Assembly: GCA_009917445.1 (NCBI GenBank)
Contig: QZEE01000009.1
Location: forward strand, 59,839 to 123,838
Source: a bacterium D16-76
GTDB taxonomy: Bacteria > Bacillota > Clostridia > Oscillospirales > Acutalibacteraceae
Length of the DNA stretch: 64,000 nucleotides
Direction: 5' to 3'
Made by a program: the position numbers and the translations under genes. Below are positions 34,143 to 42,894 of this stretch, in pieces. The notes under the pieces are model-generated. The model ran no database searches. It was not told the DNA's origin and saw nothing but the letters and a program-made list of their open reading frames with translations. Every line of letters starts with the position of its first letter. The first letter of the stretch is position 1.

Positions 34143-35972
34143 TTAGGCGCTGAACACGCTTTCCGCGCTTTCGGTCTCAAACTGCTTGTTGTACAGGTTG
34201 GCGTAATAGCCCTTTTGGGCCATCAGCTCCTGGTGGGTGCCCTGCTCAATGATCTTGCCCCCCCGCACCACCAGGATCAAATCCGCCTTGCGGATGGTGG
34301 AAAGCCGGTGGGCAATCAGGAACGACGTGCGCCCTGTAAGCAGGGTGGAAATGGCCTCTTGGATCAGCGCCTCAGTCTTGGTGTCGATAGAGGCCGTGGC
34401 CTCGTCCAGCACAAAGATGCGGGGGTCTGCCAATACCGCCCGGGCAAAGGACACCAGCTGCTTTTCTCCCGTGGAGAGCTGCCCGCCCCCTTCGCCTACG
34501 TCGCTGTCATAACCCTTTTCCATGCGCGTGATGAAATCGTGGGCGTTCACAAGCTTCGCCGCGGCCACCACTTCCTCGTCGGTAGCGTCCAGCCGCCCAT
34601 ACCGTATGTTCTCCTTTACCGAGCCCGAAAACAGGTGGGGCGTCTGCAGCACATAGCCGATGCTGCTGTGCAGCCACAGCATGCTGCGTTCCTTGTAGTC
34701 CCGGCCGTCTATGAGGATGCGCCCGCCGGTGGGCTCGAAGAACCGGCAGGCCAGGTTCACCAGGGTGGACTTGCCCGCCCCTGTCTCCCCTACAATGGCT
34801 ACCGTAGTGCCCGCGGGCACGTCCAGGGTAAAGTGTTCCAGCACATTTTCTGTGCCGTCCGGGTACTGGAAGGTGATATCGTCAAAGGTGATGTGCCCTT
34901 TCAGGGGCTCCCACTCCTCCCGCTTCGGCTCAAAGGAGGTGCCGTATTTTTCGATGACTTCCGGGGCGTCCTTGATCTGGGGCTCTAGCTCCAAAAGGGC
35001 GGAGACCCGTTCAATATTGGCCTGCGTGGCAATAAAGTTGGAAATGGTGCGGGCCAGGGTCTGCACCGGGTCGGCAATGACCAGGGCAAAGTTCACAAAC
35101 ACTGTTAGCTCGCCAATGCCAATGTCCCCCCACATGGCCATGCTGCCGCCCCCAGTGATGACAAACGCCACCGCCAAAGCCGTCAAAAAGCCGATGATGG
35201 GCACATACACCGCGTTGAGCATGACCGCCTTTATGGTCGTGCCCTTCATGCGCCCTGTCACTTCCTGGAAAGCCGCGGTGTTCTTGTCCTCTATCACCAG
35301 GGTTTTCGAGGTCTTCGCCCCCGAAATGCCCTCGTTATAGTGCCGGGTAATTTCGGCGTTGATTTTCCGCACCTTCCGGTTCAGGTTCAAAATGCGCTTC
35401 TGGAAGTACAGCGTGGCCAGGGCTATGGCCGGCACTACTACAAGGATCAGCAGCGCCAGCTTCCAGTTGATAAACAGCATGACGCCCATGCACCCTATAA
35501 CATAGGCCAGGCTCCAAAAAATGTCTACCAGGCTCCAGGCGAACACGCCGCCAATGCGGTTGGTGTCGCTCATGACCCGGGCCATAATAACGCCTACAGG
35601 CGTGGTATTGTAATAGGAAAAGCTCAGGGTTTGCAAATGGGTGAACAGGGTCTTTTTCAGGTCCCGGCCCAAGTACATCTCTACCTTTAGCGCCGTCCGG
35701 GCAAACACGATGATGCAGGCCATTTGCAGCAGCACCACCAGCATATACACAATGGCAAACCCCGTGACGCCCTGGGTACTCTGGGGCTCGATAAACCGGT
35801 CTACCGCATAGCCTGACAGCAGCGGGCAGCAGATATCTACCGCCGCGTTCACCAGCATGGTGCCGATGATTACCGCCATCAGCCCCCGGTACGGCCGCAG
35901 AAAGGGCAAAAGCTTGGCCCAGGTCTTTAGCGATGCGAACCTTTCCTTTCTTTCTGTTTTTGTATGTTCCAT
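34143..35972 (-). CDS. ABC exporter half-transporter, consensus-Walker-B subunit
   Basis: A 609-residue type IV (MsbA-like) half transporter. Six membrane helices lie in residues ~25-330 and the nucleotide-binding domain is ~365-600. Walker A GETGAGKST (~395-403), Walker B FVLDEATASID with the catalytic Glu, but a non-consensus signature LSTGEKQLV in place of LSGGQ (~497). With the next gene upstream it should form a heterodimer of the LmrCD/BmrCD/TM287-288 type. I place the start at ATG 35972 (MEHTKTE), behind AAAGGAG; the open frame to 36059 has no ribosome site. The substrate is unknown (drug, peptide or lipid are all possible). Confidence 0.92.
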   Translation of the reverse strand: MEHTKTERKERFASLKTWAKLLPFLRPYRGLMAVIIGTMLVNAAVDICCPLLSGYAVDRFIEPQSTQGVTGFAIVYMLVVLLQMACIIVFARTALKVEMYLGRDLKKTLFTHLQTLSFSYYNTTPVGVIMARVMSDTNRIGGVFAWSLVDIFWSLAYVIGCMGVMLFINWKLALLILVVVPAIALATLYFQKRILNLNRKVRKINAEITRHYNEGISGAKTSKTLVIEDKNTAAFQEVTGRMKGTTIKAVMLNAVYVPIIGFLTALAVAFVITGGGSMAMWGDIGIGELTVFVNFALVIADPVQTLARTISNFIATQANIERVSALLELEPQIKDAPEVIEKYGTSFEPKREEWEPLKGHITFDDITFQYPDGTENVLEHFTLDVPAGTTVAIVGETGAGKSTLVNLACRFFEPTGGRILIDGRDYKERSMLWLHSSIGYVLQTPHLFSGSVKENIRYGRLDATDEEVVAAAKLVNAHDFITRMEKGYDSDVGEGGGQLSTGEKQLVSFARAVLADPRIFVLDEATASIDTKTEALIQEAISTLLTGRTSFLIAHRLSTIRKADLILVVRGGKIIEQGTHQELMAQKGYYANLYNKQFETESAESVFSA

Positions 35973-36110
35973 GTATTTTCTCCTTTTCGTTCCTTGCTTC
36001 AACATCTTGCAGAAAACTGCGCTGAACGTGGCCGCGTGCGTATGGCGTCTCGCGCTCACTTTTACTAAAAAAGTGTCGCGCTCTGTCTTTTGGCTTGGGG
36101 ATTTAAGGCC

Positions 36111-36256
36111 TTAGGGGCTTTGCCCCTAAAACCCCGCTTACGCTTTTATGGCCTCTGGCAGCTTAAGGCTTCGCCTTAAGGATCCACCAGGGGCTTCGCG
36201 CCCCTGGACCCCGCCAAAGGGCTTGCGCCCTCTGGACTCCCACGCTTCGCTTCTTT
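36111..36256 (+). repeat. Chain-of-hairpins intergenic repeat, copy F (longest)
   Basis: Four stems: TTAGGGGC/GCCCCTAA (36111-36129), CTTAAGGC/GCCTTAAG (36162-36180), CCAGGGGC/GCCCCTGG (36187-36207) and AAGGGC/GCCCTC (about 36216-36233). They are linked by ACCCCGC and GGATCCA and end in the CCCACGCTTCGCTTC tail seen in copy B. It lies between the two exporter genes. Confidence 0.85.
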
Positions 36257-36265
36257 TGCTTGCCG

Positions 36266-38086
36266 TTACGTCGCTTTCTGCATATCGAATATCTTCTTGT
36301 AAATTCCTTCCTGCTGGGAAAGCTCCTCGTGGGTACCCATCTGCGCCACCTTGCCCCGGTCCAGCACCAGAATCTGGTCGGCATTCATAAGGGTAGTGAT
36401 ACGGTGGGCAATCAAAATCGTCGTACCGTGGACATTCTCTTTTATCGAGTGGCGGATCTTCGCGTCTGTTTCCATATCCACCGCCGAAAGGGAATCATCA
36501 AAAATTTTAATAGCCGTGTCCTGCATCAGCATACGGGCAATGGCCACCCTCTGCTTCTGCCCGCCAGATATCGTCACACCCCGTTCGCCAATAGGCGTCT
36601 CATACCCCTGGGCAAAATTCTCAATGGCATCATCGATCACGGCAAGCCTGGCAAAATGCCGCACCGTCTCCAAATCCTCCCGGGCCGCCCCATCGGCAAT
36701 ACTCTCCCGGAAAGTCTTGGAAAACAGGAAAGGCTCCTGCAAAACAATGCCCAAATTCTTCCGCAGGTGGGCTATGTCCATCTTCCGTATATCCACCCCG
36801 CCAATGGTGATGCTCCCCTGGCCCTCCGGCAGCTCATAAAGCCTGTCCAGCAAATACATCAAGGTAGATTTACCGCTGCCCGTAGCCCCCAGTATGCCAA
36901 AGGTAGACCCCGCCTTTATGGTAAAGCTTACGTCTTCCAGCACCCCAGTGCCCCCAGGGTAGCCAAAGCTTACATGGTCAAACACAATGTCCCCATTAAG
37001 CCCGGGCTTTACCGGGGCAGGGCAATTGGTTTCTTCCTCTGCGTCCAAAATATCAAACAACCGGGTAGCGCTGATAGAAGTTTTGCTCAATTCGCTAAGC
37101 AGGCGCCCTAAGTTGCGCACCGGCCACACCAGCATAGAGTTATACGCCGTAAACGCCAAAAACTCCCCGGCCGTCAGCTGCCCCCGTTCTACCAGGAACG
37201 CCCCGGCCACAATAATCACGCACACCTGGAAGCCCGCAAAAAAGTCTCCCAGGCCCCAGTTTACGCCCATCACTTTACCCAGGCGCACCCACATGCCGGT
37301 AAACTCCTCATTCTTCTTATTAAAACGGTCAATCTCAAACCTTTCCCGGCCAAAGGCCCGTACCACCCGTACCCCGGTCAAGTTCTCCTGTACCAAGGCG
37401 GTCAATTCGCCCTCGGTCTCGTCGGCCTGCTGGAACTTCTTGCCCACAATGCCAAAGAAGACAAAGGAGGTGACAAACACCACCGGTATAAAAGCCATAA
37501 CCAACAGGGACAGCTGTACATTCATGGCAAACATCAGCCCCAGGGAAACCACAATCAGCAGCACAATACGGATGCACTCCATCAGCTGGTCGCTGACAAA
37601 GTTGCGGATCAGGTCCACGTCCATGGTGCACCGCTGGATAATATCCCCGGTCTGGTGGGAGTTATGCCAGGCATAGGGCAGCCGCTGGATATGGTCAAAA
37701 AGCGTATCCCGTATGCGGGCCACGGTACCCTCGCAGGCCCGGGCCAGGTTCATGCGGGAAGAATAGGTGGTAAGGCTGGCCAGCGCCGCAAAGGCCAGGG
37801 AAACCCCCGCGCAGATCACAATGCTGCCCCGCAGCATTTCCCGCAGGGCCGCTTCGCCGCCCACAGACGCCACCCACCCCGCCAGGAACCCCGGCAGCTG
37901 GAAGGGGTTGTCGTTAATCACCGAATCAACGGTGACCCGGATAACCTGGGGCGTCATATAGTTCGCCACCACCGAAACAACCACCATCACAACGGATAAA
38001 AGGAACTGGAAGCGGAAACCCTTGGTATAAGGGTAAAACCGCAAAATGCTGGACTTCTTCTGTTCATTTGCCTGTTTCTTTTTCAT
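36266..38086 (-). CDS. ABC exporter half-transporter, degenerate-Walker-B subunit
   Basis: A 606-residue partner of the preceding half transporter: six membrane helices (~25-330) and an NBD with Walker A GATGSGKST (~399) and a consensus signature ISGGQKQRVA (~504). The Walker B is IKIFDDSLSAVD, where Asp replaces the catalytic Glu. Together with the LSTGEKQ signature of the partner, this makes one ATP site degenerate and one canonical, the known pattern of heterodimeric exporters. It is transcribed first of the two from a promoter at 38343-38371, with a leader of about 250 bases. The ribosome site is weak. Confidence 0.92.
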   Translation of the reverse strand: MKKKQANEQKKSSILRFYPYTKGFRFQFLLSVVMVVVSVVANYMTPQVIRVTVDSVINDNPFQLPGFLAGWVASVGGEAALREMLRGSIVICAGVSLAFAALASLTTYSSRMNLARACEGTVARIRDTLFDHIQRLPYAWHNSHQTGDIIQRCTMDVDLIRNFVSDQLMECIRIVLLIVVSLGLMFAMNVQLSLLVMAFIPVVFVTSFVFFGIVGKKFQQADETEGELTALVQENLTGVRVVRAFGRERFEIDRFNKKNEEFTGMWVRLGKVMGVNWGLGDFFAGFQVCVIIVAGAFLVERGQLTAGEFLAFTAYNSMLVWPVRNLGRLLSELSKTSISATRLFDILDAEEETNCPAPVKPGLNGDIVFDHVSFGYPGGTGVLEDVSFTIKAGSTFGILGATGSGKSTLMYLLDRLYELPEGQGSITIGGVDIRKMDIAHLRKNLGIVLQEPFLFSKTFRESIADGAAREDLETVRHFARLAVIDDAIENFAQGYETPIGERGVTISGGQKQRVAIARMLMQDTAIKIFDDSLSAVDMETDAKIRHSIKENVHGTTILIAHRITTLMNADQILVLDRGKVAQMGTHEELSQQEGIYKKIFDMQKAT

Positions 38087-38342
38087 TCACTATGTACCTC
38101 GTGCGCTAAAGAGCGTGTCACAAAATGGTTTTTTCGAGATTCTTAAGAACCTTTTTATCAAAAAAGGTTCTTAAGCGGGTGTGGGCAGAGCCCGCGGCCC
38201 TGCGCCCGCGGCGCCATAAAAAAAGCGCGGCAAGCCAAGGCTTCCGGCCCCGTGACACGGGTGGGGCGGATGCGGTTTGGCTATGCCAGCGCGGTTCTGT
38301 GCAACGTACAGCAGACAGCGGGCAGAAATGACGGTATACAAA
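38087..38342 (-). promoter_or_regulatory. Long hairpin-bearing leader of the ABC exporter operon
   Basis: About 250 transcribed, non-coding bases between the predicted transcription start and the exporter ATG. They contain repeat copy G. No attenuator-type U-tract follows the stem in the transcribed strand. Confidence 0.4.
38134..38195 (-). repeat. Chain-of-hairpins intergenic repeat, copy G (reverse orientation)
   Basis: Read on the minus strand: stem 1 GGGCTCTGCCC, spacer ACACCCG, stem 2 CTTAAGAACC/GGTTCTTAAG (38142-38175), then AATCTCGAAAAA. It is the only copy whose consensus reads on the minus strand. Confidence 0.7.
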
Positions 38343-38371
38343 ATAGTAGCACGGCCCTGGAAAAAAGTCAA
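38343..38371 (-). promoter_or_regulatory. Sigma-A promoter of the ABC exporter operon
   Basis: -35 TTGACT (38366-38371), 17-base spacer, -10 TACTAT (38343-38348) on the minus strand. The -35 is strong and the -10 moderate. Confidence 0.6.
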
Positions 38372-38421
38372 CCGTGGAAAAAAGGTTTTTAGAAAATTCA
38401 CAAAAAGGCGGTATAAAAGGG

Positions 38422-38450
38422 TTGATTTTTCCGGTTGTGGCGTGTATACT
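38422..38450 (+). promoter_or_regulatory. Sigma-A promoter of the hemolysin III gene
   Basis: TTGATT (38422-38427), 17 bases, TATACT (38445-38450), divergent from the exporter promoter. The start point would lie about 70 bases before the gene. Confidence 0.75.
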
Positions 38451-38526
38451 ATAGGCACACATAGTTTTTAAAACTATATATCAAGTTTCTGATATCGCAT
38501 AATATATCGAGAAAGGATGGTTATAG

Positions 38527-39225
38527 ATGGAGCAAGCCATAAAACTCAGCCGGATGCAGAAAAAAGAACAGCAGGCCGAAAAACGCCGGCGCCTGGGCCT
38601 GCCCCGGTATACCCTGGGGGAAGAGGTCTTTTCCTCGGTGTCCCATGGGGTGTCGGCGCTGCTGGCTGTGGCGGGGCTGGTGCTGCTGCTGGTCTTCTGC
38701 CAGAAAACGCCCCTGTATGTGGGCTGTGTGTCGGTCTATGGGGCTACCATGGTGCTGCTTTACACGGTGTCCACCCTATACCATGCCTTGGGGCTCAACC
38801 GGGCCAAGGTGGTCTTCCGCTCTTTAGACCACTGCACCATCTTCCTCCTTATTGCCGGCACCTATACGCCCATTACCCTTATCAGCCTGGGCAGCCGCCA
38901 GGGCTGGGTGATGTTCTGCGTGGTGTGGGCCGCGGCTGTGCTGGGCATCGTGCTTAACGCTATCAGTGTCGAGCGCTTTAAGATTGTCTCTATGGTCTGC
39001 TATTTGGCTATGGGCTGGGTGGTGGTGCTGGCCATGAAGGACGTTATGGCCAATGTTTCCCCTGTGGGGTTCTGGTGCCTGCTGGCCGGGGGACTCAGCT
39101 ACACCGTAGGGGCTGTGCTCTATGGGCTGGGGAAAAAAATCCCCTACATCCACTCGGTCTTCCATCTGTTTGTGCTGGCAGGCAGCGTGCTGCACACCAT
39201 TACCGTGTACCAAATCGTAAAATGA
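38527..39225 (+). CDS. Hemolysin III / PAQR-family membrane protein
   Basis: A 232-residue, seven-helix membrane protein of the PAQR superfamily (YqfA/hemolysin III). Conserved metal-site elements are visible: SVSHGVSALLA near residue 39, a YHALGLNRAKVVFRSLDHCTIFLLIAGTYTPI block (about 84-115) and the C-terminal HSVFHLFVLAGSVLHTI with spaced histidines. A zinc-dependent hydrolase activity is proposed for the superfamily; the haemolysin name is historical. It is monocistronic, with its own promoter and a bidirectional terminator. The start follows GAAAGGATGG. Confidence 0.9.
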   Translation: MEQAIKLSRMQKKEQQAEKRRRLGLPRYTLGEEVFSSVSHGVSALLAVAGLVLLLVFCQKTPLYVGCVSVYGATMVLLYTVSTLYHALGLNRAKVVFRSLDHCTIFLLIAGTYTPITLISLGSRQGWVMFCVVWAAAVLGIVLNAISVERFKIVSMVCYLAMGWVVVLAMKDVMANVSPVGFWCLLAGGLSYTVGAVLYGLGKKIPYIHSVFHLFVLAGSVLHTITVYQIVK

Positions 39226-39234
39226 AGCGCCTCA

Positions 39235-39290
39235 CAAAAAAGGCCGCGCCCCCGTCTAGATAACGGCGGCGCGGCCCCTCTTTCTTTTTT
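39235..39290 (+). terminator. Bidirectional terminator between hemolysin III gene and PNP gene
   Basis: GGCCGCGCC / GGCGCGGCC stem with a T-rich tail to the right (plus strand) and an A-run to the left that becomes a U-run on the minus strand. It serves both convergent genes. Confidence 0.85.
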
Positions 39291-40116
39291 ATCCTGCCAG
39301 CGAACACAGCAGCTCCCACAAAAGCCCCTGGAAATCCCCGGACACCCGGTCCGCGATCTCCTGTACCTCTTTGTGGTTTAGGGCCTTGCCGCTCAGCCCG
39401 GCGGCCAGGTTTGTCACACAGCTGATGCCGCAGACCTCCAAGCCCATATGCCGGGCCGCCATGGCCTCGCAGGCGGTGCTCATGCCCACGGCCCCGGCCC
39501 CCAGGGCTTTGAACATCCGTATCTCCGCCGGGGTCTCATAGTTGGGCCCCGTGCACTGCACATAGACCCCCTCTTTTAAGCCGATGCCCTTTTTCCCCGC
39601 CGCCTGCCGTGCCAGGCCCTGCAAACGCTTGGAGTACACCTCCGACATATCCGGGAACCGCGTCCCCAGCCCTTCCTCGTTGGGCCCGATCAGGGGCGAG
39701 GGCACAAAGGTGGTAATGTGGTCCGTAATGAGCATCAAGCTTCCACTGGCCAGCTCTGGGCTGATGCCCCCGGCGGCGTTGGTAAGGATAAGCTCTTTAG
39801 CCCCCAAGGCTCCCAGCACCCGTATGGGCAGCACCACGTCTTCCATTGGGTACCCTTCATAATAATGCACCCGGCCCTGCATGACGGCCACCGGGGTACC
39901 CTCTACATAGCCGAAGACGAACCGCCCCGCGTGCCCCGGCACTGTAGACACCGGGAACCCGCTGATCTCCCCATACCCCACCTGGGCCACAGTTTGCAGC
40001 TTGTCCGCAAAGCCCCCCAGCCCCGAGCCCAGCACCAGCGCGGCCCGGGGCACAAAGTCCGTATGCGTGCGGATATCTTCCACGCAGCGGTGGATCCGAT
40101 CCATTACCTTTCCCAT
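39289..40116 (-). CDS. punA: Purine-nucleoside phosphorylase, class I
   Basis: A 275-residue enzyme cleaving inosine/guanosine with phosphate to base and ribose-1-phosphate. Motifs: phosphate loop VLGSGLGGFAD (about 29-39), the segment VMQGRVHYYEGYPM, TNAAGG, the purine-site VQCTGPNYETPAEIRM, and Asn in SCVTNLAAG. The trimeric class I (PNP/MTAP) length fits. The start at ATG 40116 follows AAAGGAGGCTTACC; the extra 18 codons upstream cover the promoter. It is downstream of eno but has its own promoter. Confidence 0.93.
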   Translation of the reverse strand: MGKVMDRIHRCVEDIRTHTDFVPRAALVLGSGLGGFADKLQTVAQVGYGEISGFPVSTVPGHAGRFVFGYVEGTPVAVMQGRVHYYEGYPMEDVVLPIRVLGALGAKELILTNAAGGISPELASGSLMLITDHITTFVPSPLIGPNEEGLGTRFPDMSEVYSKRLQGLARQAAGKKGIGLKEGVYVQCTGPNYETPAEIRMFKALGAGAVGMSTACEAMAARHMGLEVCGISCVTNLAAGLSGKALNHKEVQEIADRVSGDFQGLLWELLCSLAG

Positions 40117-40158
40117 GGTAAGCCTCCTTTGCAAAATCATGCAAAAAATCTTACCATC

Positions 40159-41410
<1,252 letters not shown>

Positions 41411-41430
41411 TTACGTCCCTGCCTTTCTGG

Positions 41431-41515
41431 TTGGGGCTTTGCCCCAAACCCCATGAGGGGCGCCGCCCCTCAACCCCGCCAGGGGACACGGTCCCCTGGA
41501 CCCCGTCTGCTGCCG
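41431..41515 (+). repeat. Chain-of-hairpins intergenic repeat, copy H
   Basis: Three stems: TTGGGGC/GCCCCAA (41431-41447), TGAGGGGC/GCCCCTCA (41454-41472) and CCAGGGGAC/GTCCCCTGG (41479-41499). The spacers are ACCCCA and ACCCCG, and the tail is ACCCCGTCTGCTGCC. It lies upstream of eno. Confidence 0.85.
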
Positions 41516-41544
41516 GTTTTTTTCGTATGTTCTAGTATGGGGAA

Positions 41545-41573
41545 TTGCGGGGGCGTTTAATCTGTGCTATACT
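41545..41573 (+). promoter_or_regulatory. Sigma-A promoter of the MBL-fold hydrolase gene
   Basis: TTGCGG (41545-41550), 17 bases, TATACT (41568-41573). It gives a leader of about 120 bases. Confidence 0.6.
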
Positions 41574-41698
41574 TATTTTTGTAAAGGCTTTTGGTTTTTG
41601 GGAAAAGGTGTATGTTGTTCGTTTGGTGTGCTTTTGAAATTTTATAGCCGTTTTTTCGCAAATTGTTCCCGGTCCTTCTGTAGAAGAGGAGGTGCGCT

Positions 41699-42319
41699 AT
41701 GCCTATCCAGATTCTTCCCCTGCCTGCCAGCGGGGCCCATGCTTACCTGCTTCGCGGGGAAAAATCCAGTGTCCTGGTGGACACCGGCACCGAAAAGCTG
41801 GGCGAGCAGACCTTGGCCGCCTGCCACCATATGGGCGTAAAGCTTATCCTGCTTACCCACGGCCATTTTGACCATTGCCAAAATGCCGCGTATTTCGCCC
41901 AAGAGCTCCATTGCCCCGTAGCCATCAGCCGCCAGGACGCCCCCCTGCTTACCGCCGGGGCCCAGCGGCCCGTGCAGGGTCAGGGCCTTTGGGGCAGCGC
42001 TTTTGCCTGGGTTTCCAACCGCAGCATCCGTAAACAGCCCATTCCGGCTATAGAGCCAACCGTCTTTTTAGAGGACGGCATGCCCCTTGCCCCCTACGGC
42101 ATAGACGGGAAGGTCGTGGCCCTGCCCGGCCACACGGCAGGCTCTGTAGGCGTCTTGCTGGCTACCCGTGAGCTGCTGGTGGGGGACGCCATGTCCGGCT
42201 TGTGGGCCCCTGGCCCCGCCTGGTGCTATGAAGACAAATCCCAGATGGAAGAAAGCCTGGAAAAAATAAAAGCCCTCCGGCCCCGGCGCATTTACACCGG
42301 GCACAGCCTGAGGGCTTGA
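41699..42319 (+). CDS. MBL-fold metallohydrolase, glyoxalase II-like
   Basis: A 206-residue metallo-beta-lactamase-fold hydrolase. The binuclear metal motif THGHFDH gives His54, His56, Asp58 and His59. Further ligands are His in LPGHTAGS (near 143) and Asp in VGDAMSG (near 162), with His in YTGHS at the end. The fold serves thioesterases, lactonases, phosphodiesterases and more. The short length and TGT/GHTAGS pattern place it in the glyoxalase II-like group, with no substrate assigned. The start ATG follows AGAAGAGGAGGTGCGCT. Confidence 0.9.
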   Translation: MPIQILPLPASGAHAYLLRGEKSSVLVDTGTEKLGEQTLAACHHMGVKLILLTHGHFDHCQNAAYFAQELHCPVAISRQDAPLLTAGAQRPVQGQGLWGSAFAWVSNRSIRKQPIPAIEPTVFLEDGMPLAPYGIDGKVVALPGHTAGSVGVLLATRELLVGDAMSGLWAPGPAWCYEDKSQMEESLEKIKALRPRRIYTGHSLRA

Positions 42320-42340
42320 GAGAAACGGTTTGCCGCTGCT

Positions 42341-42818
42341 TTACAATCGGCGCTCCATATGGCCGACGGTAAAGGGCAGCTGGGAGATTTTTTCTATACC
42401 CACATGCACAAAGCCCTGGCTTTCGTACCAGGCGCGCAGCCGGGTGTTTTCTTCTATAATGCCGATCAGGAGCCTTTTCCCGCCCAGGGCGCGGGCTTCC
42501 TGGCATACATGGCTTACCAGCTTTGCGCCTATGCCCTGGCGGCGGCGCCCCGGCAATACCGCCAGCTTTTCCAGCTTATACGCTTCCCCTGGCCGGGGGC
42601 ACAGCATGGCAAAGCCTATGGGCCTGCCGTCTTCCATATAGGCATAGGCAGCGCTGGCCCCTGCAAATTCGGCCTGTAGGCGGGCAAGGGGCATGAAAGC
42701 GCCGTTTGTCGGGCAGTTCTCTTTTGTCAATCCGAATTCCTCTGCCAAGGTGCCGCAGGCTGTGTGTATCAGGCCCAGGCACGCGGGCAGAAGGGCTTCT
42801 GTTACATTTTCTATACAT
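42341..42818 (-). pseudogene. GNAT acetyltransferase with N-terminal frameshift
   Basis: The open part (42341-42748) encodes a GNAT fold with acetyl-CoA loop RRRQGIGAKLV. Homology-like coding continues upstream in the same frame (ENVTEALLPACLGLIHTACG...) but meets no start codon. A very good ATG with AAAGGAGG sits at 42818, behind a consensus promoter, but in another frame. Removing one A from the AAAA run near 42806-42809 would fuse them into a reading beginning MYRNVTEALL. As written the gene can only start at a TTG (42748) with no ribosome site. It is a recent frameshift, a slippery run, or a sequencing error. Confidence 0.75.
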
Positions 42819-42840
42819 AGCGGGGCCTCCTTTTGCGCCT

Positions 42841-42869
42841 ATTATAGCCCCGGTTTATAGCTTTGTCAA
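42841..42869 (-). promoter_or_regulatory. Consensus sigma-A promoter of the GNAT gene
   Basis: TTGACA (42864-42869), 17 bases, TATAAT (42841-42846) on the minus strand: a perfect match at both boxes and spacing. Confidence 0.88.
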
Positions 42870-42894
42870 TTTTTTAGAAAGGTCGTGTATACAT

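Noticed and set aside
33504..34988. 494-codon plus-strand frame
   Set aside because: It spans antisense to both rsmE and the exporter gene, each with clear catalytic motifs.
42706..42894. N-terminal extension of the serine hydrolase
   Set aside because: The in-frame extension covers the GNAT promoter and coding region and has no ribosome site; homology starts at 42895.
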